Shown in pieces: positions 5,554 through 13,007 of a stretch of 64,000 bases of DNA (within the stretch, counting starts at the first letter, position 1; every line of letters starts with the position of its first letter). Source of the DNA: Methanosaeta sp. PtaB.Bin018 (lineage in GTDB: Archaea; Halobacteriota; Methanosarcinia; Methanotrichales; Methanotrichaceae); contig MVQH01000101.1 in the NCBI GenBank assembly GCA_002067755.1, positions 1 through 64,000 on the forward strand, written 5' to 3'. Made by a program: the position numbers and the translations under genes. The notes beneath the pieces were generated by a model. The model worked only from the letters and a program-made list of their open reading frames with translations. It searched no databases and was not told the origin of the DNA.

Positions 5554-8500
5554 GTGGCCGCTACCATTGAACCACGCCAGGAGCAGCTTAACGTTCTCTA
5601 TCATGAGATCTTTGGCGAGGAGAAGCGGCAACAGACACGACCGCACACAAACAAATCTCATGTACTGTCAGATGATGCCTTGATCCTTAAAGCGACCCTG
5701 GCGAAGAATGGCACCGAGTTCAAGGCGCTGTGGGATGGCTCGATCCTCGGTTACAACGGCGATGACTCCGCCGCAGACATGGCCCTCATGAACATGCTGG
5801 CTTTTTGGACGGGCGGCGATGCTGTTCAAATGGAGAGGCTATTCTCCAGGTCGAATCTCGGACAGCGGGCCAAATGGTGGGACCGGGCCGACTACAGGGA
5901 GCGAACCATCCAGAAGGCGATCTCCAAGGCCAGGGAGTTTTACGAGCCTCCGAAAGATGATAACAACGGGGCGGCATCGAGCCACGAGAAGGCGGCCGGA
6001 CTGACCTCATCGGAGATCCTAGAAAAGGTCGAGGCTGACCCGAGGGCACTCAGAGATCCTGAGATCCTGGCGGGCCTGGCAGCACTGAAGAGAGGAGACC
6101 CGATAGAATATGACCTTCTCGTCGATGGCATCAAAAAGGCTCACAGAGGGCTCAGAGTTGACACCATCCACGCCTTGGTTGACAGGTATATCCAAGCGCA
6201 TGTGAAGGTCGCAGAGAAACCCACAGAGACACACGATGATATCAAAGCTAAGGCACTTGCCATCGCCGAACGAGGAGACCCAGTAAAATACCTGATATGG
6301 CAGGCTCAGAGAAACCACACCGGAGACATTGATTATCAGAAGGTGCTCATAGCGTCCATAGCCTCGGCGGCCAGCCAAACAAGCAACGGCATTCAGCCAG
6401 GGGGCACAGGTGAAAAGGGGAGCGGAAAAAGTGATGCTTGCACGGCGGTCTATCACCTGGTTCCTCCAGATCGCAGGCTCGACGGCTCATTATCGCCTAT
6501 GAGTTTGTTCTATCTGCAGGAGACTGGGCGGCTTAAGCCTGGTATGATCCTCTTTTCGGACGATGTGGAATACGAGCCGATAATTCCGATTTACAAAAGG
6601 TCGACGGCCAGGTTCCAGCACGGCATAACTCATTTTTCCGTGAGCGGCGGCAAAGACAGACACGGAATAGAGCTCAAAATTCCGCCCCGAATTGTTTGGT
6701 GGCTGACCTCAGTTGAGGGTGTGGCGAACGAGCAGGCGTTTGATAGGCAATACCCGATCAGCACCGACTCAAGCCCCGAGCATAAGAAGCGAGTGGCCCA
6801 CGAAATCTCCGCAAGGAGAGCCCGCAAAGAACTGAGGCTTGCGGACGATGAAGGTATCGAATTTGCGAGGGAGCTCATAGAGGACATTTTCGCAAACGGC
6901 CCATTCAAGGTGCTTATCCCACAGGCGGAGAGGGCGAAATGGCTGAAGGTATCCGACTTTCGAGGGCAGGAACAATTTTGGGATCTAGTGGATGCCTTGG
7001 TGATCCTGCGATGGAGGCAACATGAACGAGGCTCCGATGGATGGCTGATCGCAAAAGATGAAGACCTCATCGAAGCGAAGGGCATCCTGGCGCGCCACAA
7101 GGTGGCGCATTTTGCGGACCTCACAGAAGCGGAGGTTAAGGTCGTGGGGGCCATGTCTTCTGGGCTCCCCATGACCCAGAAGGATCTTACCGAAGCACTT
7201 GGGATCGCACAAAGCACCCTCTCAGAACGGCTACGATCCATTATGGCAAAGTCTGCTATCATCACAGAGGACCACGAGGGCGGCAAGAAGGTCTATACTC
7301 TCAATCCACAGATGCAACTAGGAAAAGAATACTGGCTAAACCTTGACCTCATAGACATAAAAACAGATATTAGTGAGACTTATTGTAGGCCGCAGATAGC
7401 GTTATCGGGCTGTTATCGGTATGTTATCGGTATACCTATCGGTATAATAATCAATAACAGTAATAGGATTCCTAATAGTTTATCGGTAGATAAGCAGGGG
7501 AGTATAGAGAAAGGATATCCCTGCGACGACTGTGGAAAGTGCCCTCTGAGAGAATACCATTCTATACTCTCTCCGCCGAAAAAGGCCGATAACGACCCAA
7601 ACCAGCAACAAGAGCCGTTATTTGACACCGATAACCTCGTCGATGATAGGACCGATAAGACCAATAACGCTATCAGTGAAAGCACCAATGTACAAATAAG
7701 ACAATCATCCGACGCTGTGGTTGGTGCGGATGGCGTAGAAAATCAGCCCGCTCTCGGCCCGCATCCACGCAGGGATGAGCCCACGCTCAAGGCGATCTAC
7801 CGGCCGGGAGGCTCTGCCCTGGAATACGCACCCTTTGCGTTGAATCTTCACCAAGGATGTTCTCACAACTGTGAATATTGCTATGCCAGAAGCCTCACCC
7901 GCAAATCCCGCGAGCAGTGGAAGAGCGATTGTAATATTCTCACAAAGAAGGCCACTCTGGCCAACATCGAGGCCGATTTGAAGGGCTGGCAGGGAGAGAG
8001 AAAGCCCGTTCACCTCACTTTCATGGGTGATCCCTACGACCTAGGCAGGCAGGAGAATAGCTACACGCGAACTGTTCTTGAGCTGTTCAAGAAGTATCAT
8101 CACCCCTTCCAAATCCTTAGCAAGGGCGGCATGAAGGCAGCACGGGACTTCGACCTGTACTTTGAAGGCTGTCGATTCGGGTGTACTCTGACTTTCAACA
8201 ACGATAAGGACTCTCTAGAGTGGGAGCCAGGTGCAGCACTTCCAGCCGATCGTATAGCAGCCTTGAAAGCTGCCCATGCAAAAGGAATCCAGACATGGGT
8301 GAGCCTGGAACCTGTGATAGCTCCAACTCAAACCCTGGCACTGATCGAAATGACTCATGAGTTCGTGGATCACTATGGCGTGGGCAAGTGGAACCATGAT
8401 GCCCGGGCCGACTCGATCGACTGGCCGAAGTTCAGAGCCGATGGTGAAGAGCTTTTAAAGAAATTTGGGAAGCACTACATGATAAAAGATGACCTGAAAA

Positions 8501-8787
8501 AAGCGGCACCGTGCACTGACCAGCACGAGCCCACACCAGGAGGTGAGACGGTGAAAAGACCATTTTGTTACTTAGCGAAGCTTCGAACTTTGGCGATGAT
8601 GGAATACGGTATGAACGGTTGGGTGAATCCCTCCAAGATCGCGCCCAAGTGCGGCCTTCTGGAGTGCCAGGCCTGTCGCGGGCTGTTGCATCTCGGATAC
8701 GTCCAGTACACGCGATCAGACGGCTCTATTGCCTACCGCCAGAAGCGGACAGATGAGTATCAACAACCCGGGAGGGCCGAGGCATGA
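5554..8787 (+). CDS. Primase C-terminal/helicase fused to a radical SAM (SplB-like) domain
   Basis: 1077 residues in one frame, starting at a GTG right after the TGA that ends the prim-pol ORF. Residues 1-130 continue the primase (TIEPRQEQL, then a primase C-terminal-type helical domain ending near KAREFYEPP). A P-loop lies at about 284-294 (GTGEKGSGKSD) with an acidic Walker-B-like DDVEYE near 335: a helicase/ATPase. A winged helix spans about 523-582. A variable linker follows with CDDCGKC (about 657-663). Residues about 735-985 are radical SAM: CxxxCxxC cysteines at 769, 773 and 776 (CSHNCEYC), then MGDPYD and LEPVIAP motifs of SplB/COG1533-type enzymes. The last 78 residues carry further cysteines (CGLLECQAC) and may also be made from GTG 8551. 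The fusion is unusual. Confidence 0.82.
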   Translation: MAATIEPRQEQLNVLYHEIFGEEKRQQTRPHTNKSHVLSDDALILKATLAKNGTEFKALWDGSILGYNGDDSAADMALMNMLAFWTGGDAVQMERLFSRSNLGQRAKWWDRADYRERTIQKAISKAREFYEPPKDDNNGAASSHEKAAGLTSSEILEKVEADPRALRDPEILAGLAALKRGDPIEYDLLVDGIKKAHRGLRVDTIHALVDRYIQAHVKVAEKPTETHDDIKAKALAIAERGDPVKYLIWQAQRNHTGDIDYQKVLIASIASAASQTSNGIQPGGTGEKGSGKSDACTAVYHLVPPDRRLDGSLSPMSLFYLQETGRLKPGMILFSDDVEYEPIIPIYKRSTARFQHGITHFSVSGGKDRHGIELKIPPRIVWWLTSVEGVANEQAFDRQYPISTDSSPEHKKRVAHEISARRARKELRLADDEGIEFARELIEDIFANGPFKVLIPQAERAKWLKVSDFRGQEQFWDLVDALVILRWRQHERGSDGWLIAKDEDLIEAKGILARHKVAHFADLTEAEVKVVGAMSSGLPMTQKDLTEALGIAQSTLSERLRSIMAKSAIITEDHEGGKKVYTLNPQMQLGKEYWLNLDLIDIKTDISETYCRPQIALSGCYRYVIGIPIGIIINNSNRIPNSLSVDKQGSIEKGYPCDDCGKCPLREYHSILSPPKKADNDPNQQQEPLFDTDNLVDDRTDKTNNAISESTNVQIRQSSDAVVGADGVENQPALGPHPRRDEPTLKAIYRPGGSALEYAPFALNLHQGCSHNCEYCYARSLTRKSREQWKSDCNILTKKATLANIEADLKGWQGERKPVHLTFMGDPYDLGRQENSYTRTVLELFKKYHHPFQILSKGGMKAARDFDLYFEGCRFGCTLTFNNDKDSLEWEPGAALPADRIAALKAAHAKGIQTWVSLEPVIAPTQTLALIEMTHEFVDHYGVGKWNHDARADSIDWPKFRADGEELLKKFGKHYMIKDDLKKAAPCTDQHEPTPGGETVKRPFCYLAKLRTLAMMEYGMNGWVNPSKIAPKCGLLECQACRGLLHLGYVQYTRSDGSIAYRQKRTDEYQQPGRAEA
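7401..7668. repeat. Iteron-like array: TTATCGGT repeats, then inverted ACCGATAA copies
   Basis: Plus-oriented copies (G)TTATCGG(T) start at 7401, 7412 and 7423 with exact 11-bp spacing, then CTATCGGT (7436-7443) and TTATCGGT (7480-7487). Inverted copies CCGATAAC (7586), ACCGATAAC (7627), ACCGATAAG (7651) and the variant ACCAATAAC (7660) follow. The array coincides with the poorly structured linker between helicase and radical SAM domains. Spacing of one helical turn and opposing arms are typical of initiator binding sites; an origin is inferred. Confidence 0.6.
8538..8551 (+). promoter_or_regulatory. Internal strong Shine-Dalgarno and in-frame GTG
   Basis: AGGAGGTGA (8538-8546) sits four bases before GTG 8551, which is in frame with the 1077-residue ORF (codon 1000). 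Initiation here would make a separate 78-residue cysteine-containing protein. It is among the best ribosome sites in the element, so either an internal product exists or the small gene was once separate and lost the stop in front of it. Confidence 0.5.
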
Positions 8788-8981
8788 CCTCTCTTCTTGA
8801 CTTCTGTGGGAGGCCTATTCTCAGGAGGCGGAGAGCCTGACAGAACCCGAAGCCCTGCATCAGGCGCCGCCAATTCCTATTGGAGCAACTATCAAAGGCA
8901 GCAGACGAGATCAGGAAAATAGACAAACGGCTGGCCTTCCTTTTGGGCGGCCGAAAGCCTGGAGCAGGAGGCGAGGCATGA
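8784..8981 (+). pseudogene. Small coupled ORF interrupted by in-frame TGA
   Basis: ATG 8784 overlaps the fusion gene stop (ATGA) and has GGGAGGGCC upstream. The frame reads MTSLLDFCGRPILRRRRA, then TGA 8838-8840, then continues open for 46 codons (QNPKPCIRRRQFLLEQLSKA… KIDKRLAFLLGGRK) to TGA 8979-8981, which overlaps the next ATG. The two halves together would give a basic, helical 65-codon protein with coupling at both ends. A TTG at about 8880 could allow independent translation of the second half. This is the second in-frame TGA in adjacent element genes. Confidence 0.4.
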
Positions 8982-9124
8982 AGGGCAAGAATCGAACGAG
9001 AATAGCCAGGCGCGATATCATGCGAAGCCTTGCGAAGAACGCCGTGAGGAAGGCCCGGCAGAGGGCAGCCTATGACCGGAGGCAGTATGACGGCCATGGT
9101 GAAACCCCGTCCGTGGAGGCCTGA
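8978..9124 (+). CDS. Small very basic protein
   Basis: 48 residues rich in Arg/Lys (RTRIARRD, NAVRKARQRAAYDRRQ). ATG 8978 is preceded by GGAGGCGAGGC and overlaps the upstream stop; its TGA is directly followed by the ATG of the next gene (TGAGATG). The charge suggests nucleic-acid binding. No family recognised. Confidence 0.5.
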   Translation: MKGKNRTRIARRDIMRSLAKNAVRKARQRAAYDRRQYDGHGETPSVEA

Positions 9125-9125
9125 G

Positions 9126-9638
9126 ATGGTCCGAGCATGTACGATCTGTGGAGATCCACAGCATGACGAAATCGATAGGCGGATCATTAGGGGCGATTCA
9201 ATCGCGGGAGTATCACGGGATTTCGCGGTATCCGAGGATGCCCTCGGAAGGCATGTAAAAGCAAACCACCACATCCGAGATGTGACGGCAATACCGACAT
9301 CAGCAGAGCTAGCAACGTCCGAAGATATCTACAAGGAAATAGAGAAGTGGCATGCCGAAGCTAAGGACCTTCAAAATATGGCAAAGTCGAACGGCGACAT
9401 TAAGACTGCTCTGTTTGGACTGGAAAAAGCTTTGAAATGCCTGGAGCTGCTGGCCAAGATCCACGGCCAGATTCGAGAGCAGAATGTCAACGTCAATCTC
9501 ACGCAAGTCAACATCTACAATTCTCCCGAGTGGCAGGCTGTGGGCTCGCTCCTGGCCAGGATCTTAGCCCCATATCCTGAGCTGAGGGCTGAGGTTGCCA
9601 GGGAGCTTCTTGCCCTGCAGGAGGCCCAACGGCCATGA
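9126..9638 (+). CDS. Small-terminase-like protein with zinc knuckle and HTH
   Basis: 170 residues from ATG 9126 (GGAGG about seven bases upstream); ATG 9072 and 9087 are in-frame alternatives without a better site. The N-terminus (RACTICGDPQHDEID) has a C-x2-C-x4-H knuckle, followed by a helix-turn-helix (RGDSIAGVSRDFAVSEDALGRHV). A long helix and coiled region follow (about 65-130), ending in a conserved-looking ARILAPYPELRAEVARELL. Its position directly before, and four-base overlap with, the terminase ATPase gene suggests that it recognises DNA for packaging. The assignment is by context and architecture, not by a named family. Confidence 0.66.
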   Translation: MVRACTICGDPQHDEIDRRIIRGDSIAGVSRDFAVSEDALGRHVKANHHIRDVTAIPTSAELATSEDIYKEIEKWHAEAKDLQNMAKSNGDIKTALFGLEKALKCLELLAKIHGQIREQNVNVNLTQVNIYNSPEWQAVGSLLARILAPYPELRAEVARELLALQEAQRP

Positions 9639-10405
9639 GCCTTCGAGATGCGGCATTCAAGCTCGATCCGGTGCTGTGGGCTAAGGCGGCCCTGGCCTAC
9701 CACCCGGACGAATGGGCTGTAAAAGTAATGATGAGCCCGGCCCGCTACGTCATCGAGAACGTGAGCAGACAGGCAGGGAAGAGCACTTGTGCGGCTGCTA
9801 TGGCCGTGCATGAGGCGGTATTCTTTCCTGGGTCTCTCGTGCTTGTGGTGAGCCCCACATTGAGGCAGTCTGGAGAGCTCCAACGCAAGTGTCTGAGGTT
9901 CTACGATCTGGTAGACCCTCAGCATAAAGGGCTGGCAGAGGATACAAAGCTGTCCATCCAGCTTGCCAATGGCTCGAGGATCATAGCTCTGCCCGGCCAG
10001 GAGGATAACCTGCGAGGCTACAGCGCACCATCGCTCATCATCGAGGATGAAGCTTCAAGGGTGAGCGATGACCTATATACGGCCATCCGGCCAATGCTGG
10101 CGACGAATCAAGGGCGGTTGATTCTTCTTTCAACCCCCAACGGCAAGACCGGTCATTTTTACAAGATCTGGACCGAGGGCGGCCCGGAATGGCTGAAGAT
10201 CAAGGTCACTGCTGACGAAATTCCGCGAATAACCAAGGAGTTCCTGGCCAATGAGCGGCTAAATATGACAGAAGGCCAATACCGTCAAGAGTATTTTGGT
10301 GAGTTCATGGAGGCGGAGGGCGCGGTCTTTAGCTCAGACCTGTTCCGGTCGCTTGCGAATTCCTCTATAAGTCCATTGAAATTACGAGGTGATGAATCGT
10401 GGTAA
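9635..10405 (+). CDS. Terminase large subunit, ATPase half
   Basis: 256 residues. The terminase-type P-loop is SRQAGKST (about residues 44-51), followed by VLVVSPTLRQS and a Walker B/catalytic LIIEDEAS (about 134-141). The coupling motif LLSTPNGKTGHF (about 165-176) is also typical of large terminases. The protein ends soon after the usual interdomain point (FMEAEGAVFSSDLFRSL) and lacks the nuclease domain, which is the next gene. Start ATG 9635 overlaps the small-terminase-like gene. This half would pump DNA during packaging. Confidence 0.85.
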   Translation: MSLRDAAFKLDPVLWAKAALAYHPDEWAVKVMMSPARYVIENVSRQAGKSTCAAAMAVHEAVFFPGSLVLVVSPTLRQSGELQRKCLRFYDLVDPQHKGLAEDTKLSIQLANGSRIIALPGQEDNLRGYSAPSLIIEDEASRVSDDLYTAIRPMLATNQGRLILLSTPNGKTGHFYKIWTEGGPEWLKIKVTADEIPRITKEFLANERLNMTEGQYRQEYFGEFMEAEGAVFSSDLFRSLANSSISPLKLRGDESW

Positions 10406-11097
10406 TGGTCATACCGGAAGTTAAAAGATACCTGATTGGCTGCGACCTGGCGAAGTCCTTAGATTTCACCAGCTTCGCAGTTATCGAGATGGTCTATGAG
10501 ACGAAGATCAAGGGCTTTGTCTACCATCTGAGGGCCCTGGACCGCATAAAGGGCGTGGACTATCCAAAGATCACTGAGCTCATAATAGCCACCCTGCAAA
10601 GGCTTCAGCAAGAGCCTGGCACAACTGACGGCCCGCACATCTGCATGGACGCATCGGGCCTTGGCGCTCCGATTCGGGATTATCTGCTGCAGTCGGGTGT
10701 GATCAATGGCCTGATAGGCCTATATCCTGTTGTTTTCACGGGCGGTGAAGCCGCGCGCTTTGATAAGGTGACCTTCAACTACAACATCAGCAAGAGCCTG
10801 ATTATATCGAATTTTCTGAGCCTGATGCAGCGCGGGCGGTTTGACTACAGCCCCGGCCTGGATGCATTGCCGCTGCTGCAGCAGGAGATCGCATCGTTCA
10901 AGTACCATCTGACGGCCTCGGGCCATACCGGCTTTGATGCCGAGGTCGGGGCCCATGATGATCTCATCTGCGCCATATGCATACCGCTGATCATCGGCGA
11001 GTGGCAGTTCCCGGTGCCGCCGGAGTATGAACGGGATGAGTCTCCAGACCTCTATGAGAGCATTCCTGACATAGGTGCCTACTTGGGCCCGTATTGA
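10399..11097 (+). CDS. Terminase large subunit, RNase H-like nuclease half
   Basis: 232 residues from GTG 10399, with its own Shine-Dalgarno GAGGTGAT (10387-10394) inside the end of the ATPase gene. The nuclease motifs are present: YLIGCDLAKSLDFT (first Asp, about residue 16), ICMDASGLGAP (second Asp, about 81) and GAHDDLICA (third Asp cluster, about 190). So the nuclease looks intact and independently translated rather than a random frameshift product, although the two halves are a single protein in most viruses. The seven-base overlap with the ATPase gene implies stoichiometric production. Confidence 0.84.
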   Translation: MVMVIPEVKRYLIGCDLAKSLDFTSFAVIEMVYETKIKGFVYHLRALDRIKGVDYPKITELIIATLQRLQQEPGTTDGPHICMDASGLGAPIRDYLLQSGVINGLIGLYPVVFTGGEAARFDKVTFNYNISKSLIISNFLSLMQRGRFDYSPGLDALPLLQQEIASFKYHLTASGHTGFDAEVGAHDDLICAICIPLIIGEWQFPVPPEYERDESPDLYESIPDIGAYLGPY

Positions 11098-11102
11098 GGC
11101 AG

Positions 11103-11264
11103 GTGAACGAATTGAATGGTAAAAAAAGGGAAACAATGCGAAAAGCTGGTGTAGAGTTCAGATTGAACGCGGATGAGGGCTGTGAGGGCTCAGAACCCCT
11201 ACAGGCGGAAAGTGGCTGGCATCTGGGGCAGGCGTGGACACTGAGGACTTGCTCGCCGCCCTAG
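11103..11264 (+). CDS. Possible 53-residue ORF
   Basis: GTG 11103 follows the terminase stop by five bases, with an AGGCAGGTG context. The frame reads MNELNGKKRETMRKAG and so on, to TAG 11262-11264. Composition is unremarkable and no family is recognised. It may be spurious. Confidence 0.25.
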   Translation: MNELNGKKRETMRKAGVEFRLNADEGCEGSEPLQAESGWHLGQAWTLRTCSPP

Positions 11265-11311
11265 CTTTTTTTGGAGCCCTGATGCTGCTCTTTTGGGCAT
11301 TTGGTCTATGA
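11234..11311 (+). CDS. Possible 25-residue single-span membrane peptide
   Basis: GTG 11234 opens MDTEDLLAALAFFGALMLLF followed by WAFGL and TGA: an acidic N-terminus and one hydrophobic span of about 18 residues. It overlaps the previous ORF in another frame and is the last plus-strand frame before the convergent secreted-protein gene. A holin-like role is conceivable from position after terminase but unsupported. The rest of 11312-11376 shows nothing. Confidence 0.3.
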   Translation: MDTEDLLAALAFFGALMLLFWAFGL

Positions 11312-11376
11312 CATTTTCATCAAGCCGGAAAAGAATGCAATAGAACTTTTTGGAGAAAAAAGGGGCGGCGGAGGAG

Positions 11377-12357
11377 TCAAACTCTGACTACCTCCTCTAT
11401 CCATTCATCTTTTACCGGAGCAAGATAACTGATTCCTTCGCCCACATATGTCCCATTGATGGTTTTGTAGATAATTAGGCCAGTATCCACATCTCTGAAT
11501 ACACTGCTACCCACCTCAACAATTTCGTCTTTGTGGCTATCCAGATAGGAAGTATTGGCACTCCCGATGATTTGACCTGCTTCTTGGTCGGTTATATTAT
11601 TACCTCGGACCTTTGTTATGTATCCAGCAAAAGGCGCTCTAGGCCCGCCAGGCCACATCGTTTCGGACTCTTTTACATAGTATAGCACCTCGCTTTCAAT
11701 TAGTTCTCGCGTTATATCTCCATAAGGATAGTATCGGATAAGATCATGTATATCGGCTGGCGAACTGTCTCCAGGAACAAATGTTATGGAGGTTTTCGCA
11801 GAGTGATATTTGCTATTAATAGCTTCAACGGAAATTGGATTATATATCTCAATTGATTTGAAAAACTTCGCAGTCGACTCATCCCAGTTAGAGTTAATGG
11901 CTATTATGAGCGTATCAAGACCATCAAGTCTCACCACTGCAAGGGTTGTATTAATGTCGTCAGTAGCTATGCCAGCATCGAGACCGGATATGATTCTGGA
12001 TGCTGAACGGTTGGCGGTTGTATTAAAGAGAGACATTGTATTTATCGCTCTCTTTTCCCAATCAGCATCATCTGCATTGAATTGATCACTGTTTATGTGA
12101 ATAAATATAAGGATGGTTTCATTGCTGTTGCTGGTATTTGCCAGTGTAAATGTATCCGTTTCTGAGTCCCCATTCAACATCTCGAATGTTTTATTGTACT
12201 GATAGAAAGTCAAGTTATCAAACTGATGTGTGAAATTGACTTGCGCATATGTATCTGGACATACCATGATGCTATAGTCCTTGGAAGCTATACCTATACC
12301 CACAGTTACACTGGCCACAAGACACAAGAGCAACAGGACTGGTGCTGCATTTTTCAT
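11377..12357 (-). CDS. Secreted protein of unknown function carried by the element
   Basis: 326 residues with a clear signal peptide (MKNAAPVLLLLCLVASVTV, cleavage near residue 25) and no membrane anchor at the C-terminus. The mature part has many N-x-S/T sequons (about a dozen), as expected of a glycosylated archaeal surface protein. Residues about 50-190 form an alpha/beta unit and 200-326 a second unit; no family recognised. ATG 12357 follows GTAGGGAGGG. Its leader contains a perfect inverted repeat at 12373-12396. As the only exported protein in the element it is a cargo candidate, for example in surface modification or exclusion; this is inference. Confidence 0.75.
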   Translation of the reverse strand: MKNAAPVLLLLCLVASVTVGIGIASKDYSIMVCPDTYAQVNFTHQFDNLTFYQYNKTFEMLNGDSETDTFTLANTSNSNETILIFIHINSDQFNADDADWEKRAINTMSLFNTTANRSASRIISGLDAGIATDDINTTLAVVRLDGLDTLIIAINSNWDESTAKFFKSIEIYNPISVEAINSKYHSAKTSITFVPGDSSPADIHDLIRYYPYGDITRELIESEVLYYVKESETMWPGGPRAPFAGYITKVRGNNITDQEAGQIIGSANTSYLDSHKDEIVEVGSSVFRDVDTGLIIYKTINGTYVGEGISYLAPVKDEWIEEVVRV

Positions 12358-12372
12358 TTTATCCCTCCCTAC

Positions 12373-12565
12373 TTAATAGTTCCGTGGAACTATTAACTAA
12401 TTTTCTCTTCTCTCCCTCAAAAGCCTGTTTGTGGTATATTGCTCTCTTTTCTTCCTCTTCCTCAAAGTAAGGCATATATGGAATTTGGCAATTTCACGCC
12501 AAATTCTTGCTTTGGAGCAACCTTTGAAGAGAGGAGCAAAATTAGTTAGTAGTTCCGTGGAACTA
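12373..12565. repeat. Pair of related palindromes and a hairpin flanking an intergenic region
   Basis: 12373-12396 is a perfect dyad with 11-bp arms (TTAATAGTTCC / GGAACTATTAA) around GT. 12550-12565 repeats its core (TAGTTCCGTGGAACTA). The flanks are also related in inverse orientation (ATTAGTTARTAGTTCC), so the two sites form a larger inverted repeat around 12397-12549. Between them GAATTTGGC/GCCAAATTC (12481-12489 and 12498-12506) forms a 9-bp hairpin. The right palindrome overlaps the last codons of the upstream gene. Likely operators for one dimeric regulator, or ends of a small insertion. Confidence 0.55.
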
Positions 12566-13007
12566 ATTCAGACTTTAATATAATAACTGAATTCCTCTTG
12601 TCTGAGTGCAAAGGCTTGGTCTCCACGAAACTACAAATCTTGAGTAACTCTGAGAACCGTTCCTTGGAAAGGTGCATCCTCTTCCTGGCATCCTTCGCCA
12701 GCATCTTGCCGCCGTCGGCCACCAGAAGAGCTCTGAGTACTTCGACCCGGTCCCTCTGTGTGGGCTGTGGCTTCTTCCTGGCCGCATCTCTCAACTCGTT
12801 GATTAGCCGGAGCTGGATGAGCTGATTTTCCGAAAGAGTGCTCTGTGTGGCGGCCAGGGCAGCACTTTCTTCCTTCTGACGGACATAATTATCCTCCAAG
12901 GCACAAACTCGAGCATGCAAAGGCTGGATGGCCTTCTCGACCGCGTAGCTCACAGCGTCCCGGAACTGACCTGCCGTCAGGGTTATGAGCTGGTCATCGT
13001 TGAGCAT
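12546..13007 (-). CDS. Coiled-coil and winged-helix protein
   Basis: 153 residues. The N-terminal half (about 5-75) is helical and likely coiled coil (AGQFRDAVSYAVEKAIQPL and on). The C-terminal half (about 85-153) resembles a winged helix (RDRVEVLRALLVADGGKMLA, then KERFSELLKICSFVETKPL). ATG 13007 follows GAGGTGGCCTGCC, the same translational coupler used elsewhere in this operon. Its last codons run into the palindrome at 12550-12565. A transcription factor of the element is the best guess. Confidence 0.65.
   Translation of the reverse strand: MLNDDQLITLTAGQFRDAVSYAVEKAIQPLHARVCALEDNYVRQKEESAALAATQSTLSENQLIQLRLINELRDAARKKPQPTQRDRVEVLRALLVADGGKMLAKDARKRMHLSKERFSELLKICSFVETKPLHSDKRNSVIILKSELVPRNY

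Noticed and set aside
7401-7668. TTATCGGT repeats as a CRISPR array
   Set aside because: Units are 8-9 bp with 2-40 bp gaps and in both orientations; there are no repeats of 24-37 bp with uniform spacers.
9635-11097. Terminase genes as evidence of a complete head-tail provirus
   Set aside because: No portal, capsid, protease or tail protein could be recognised between the att repeats.
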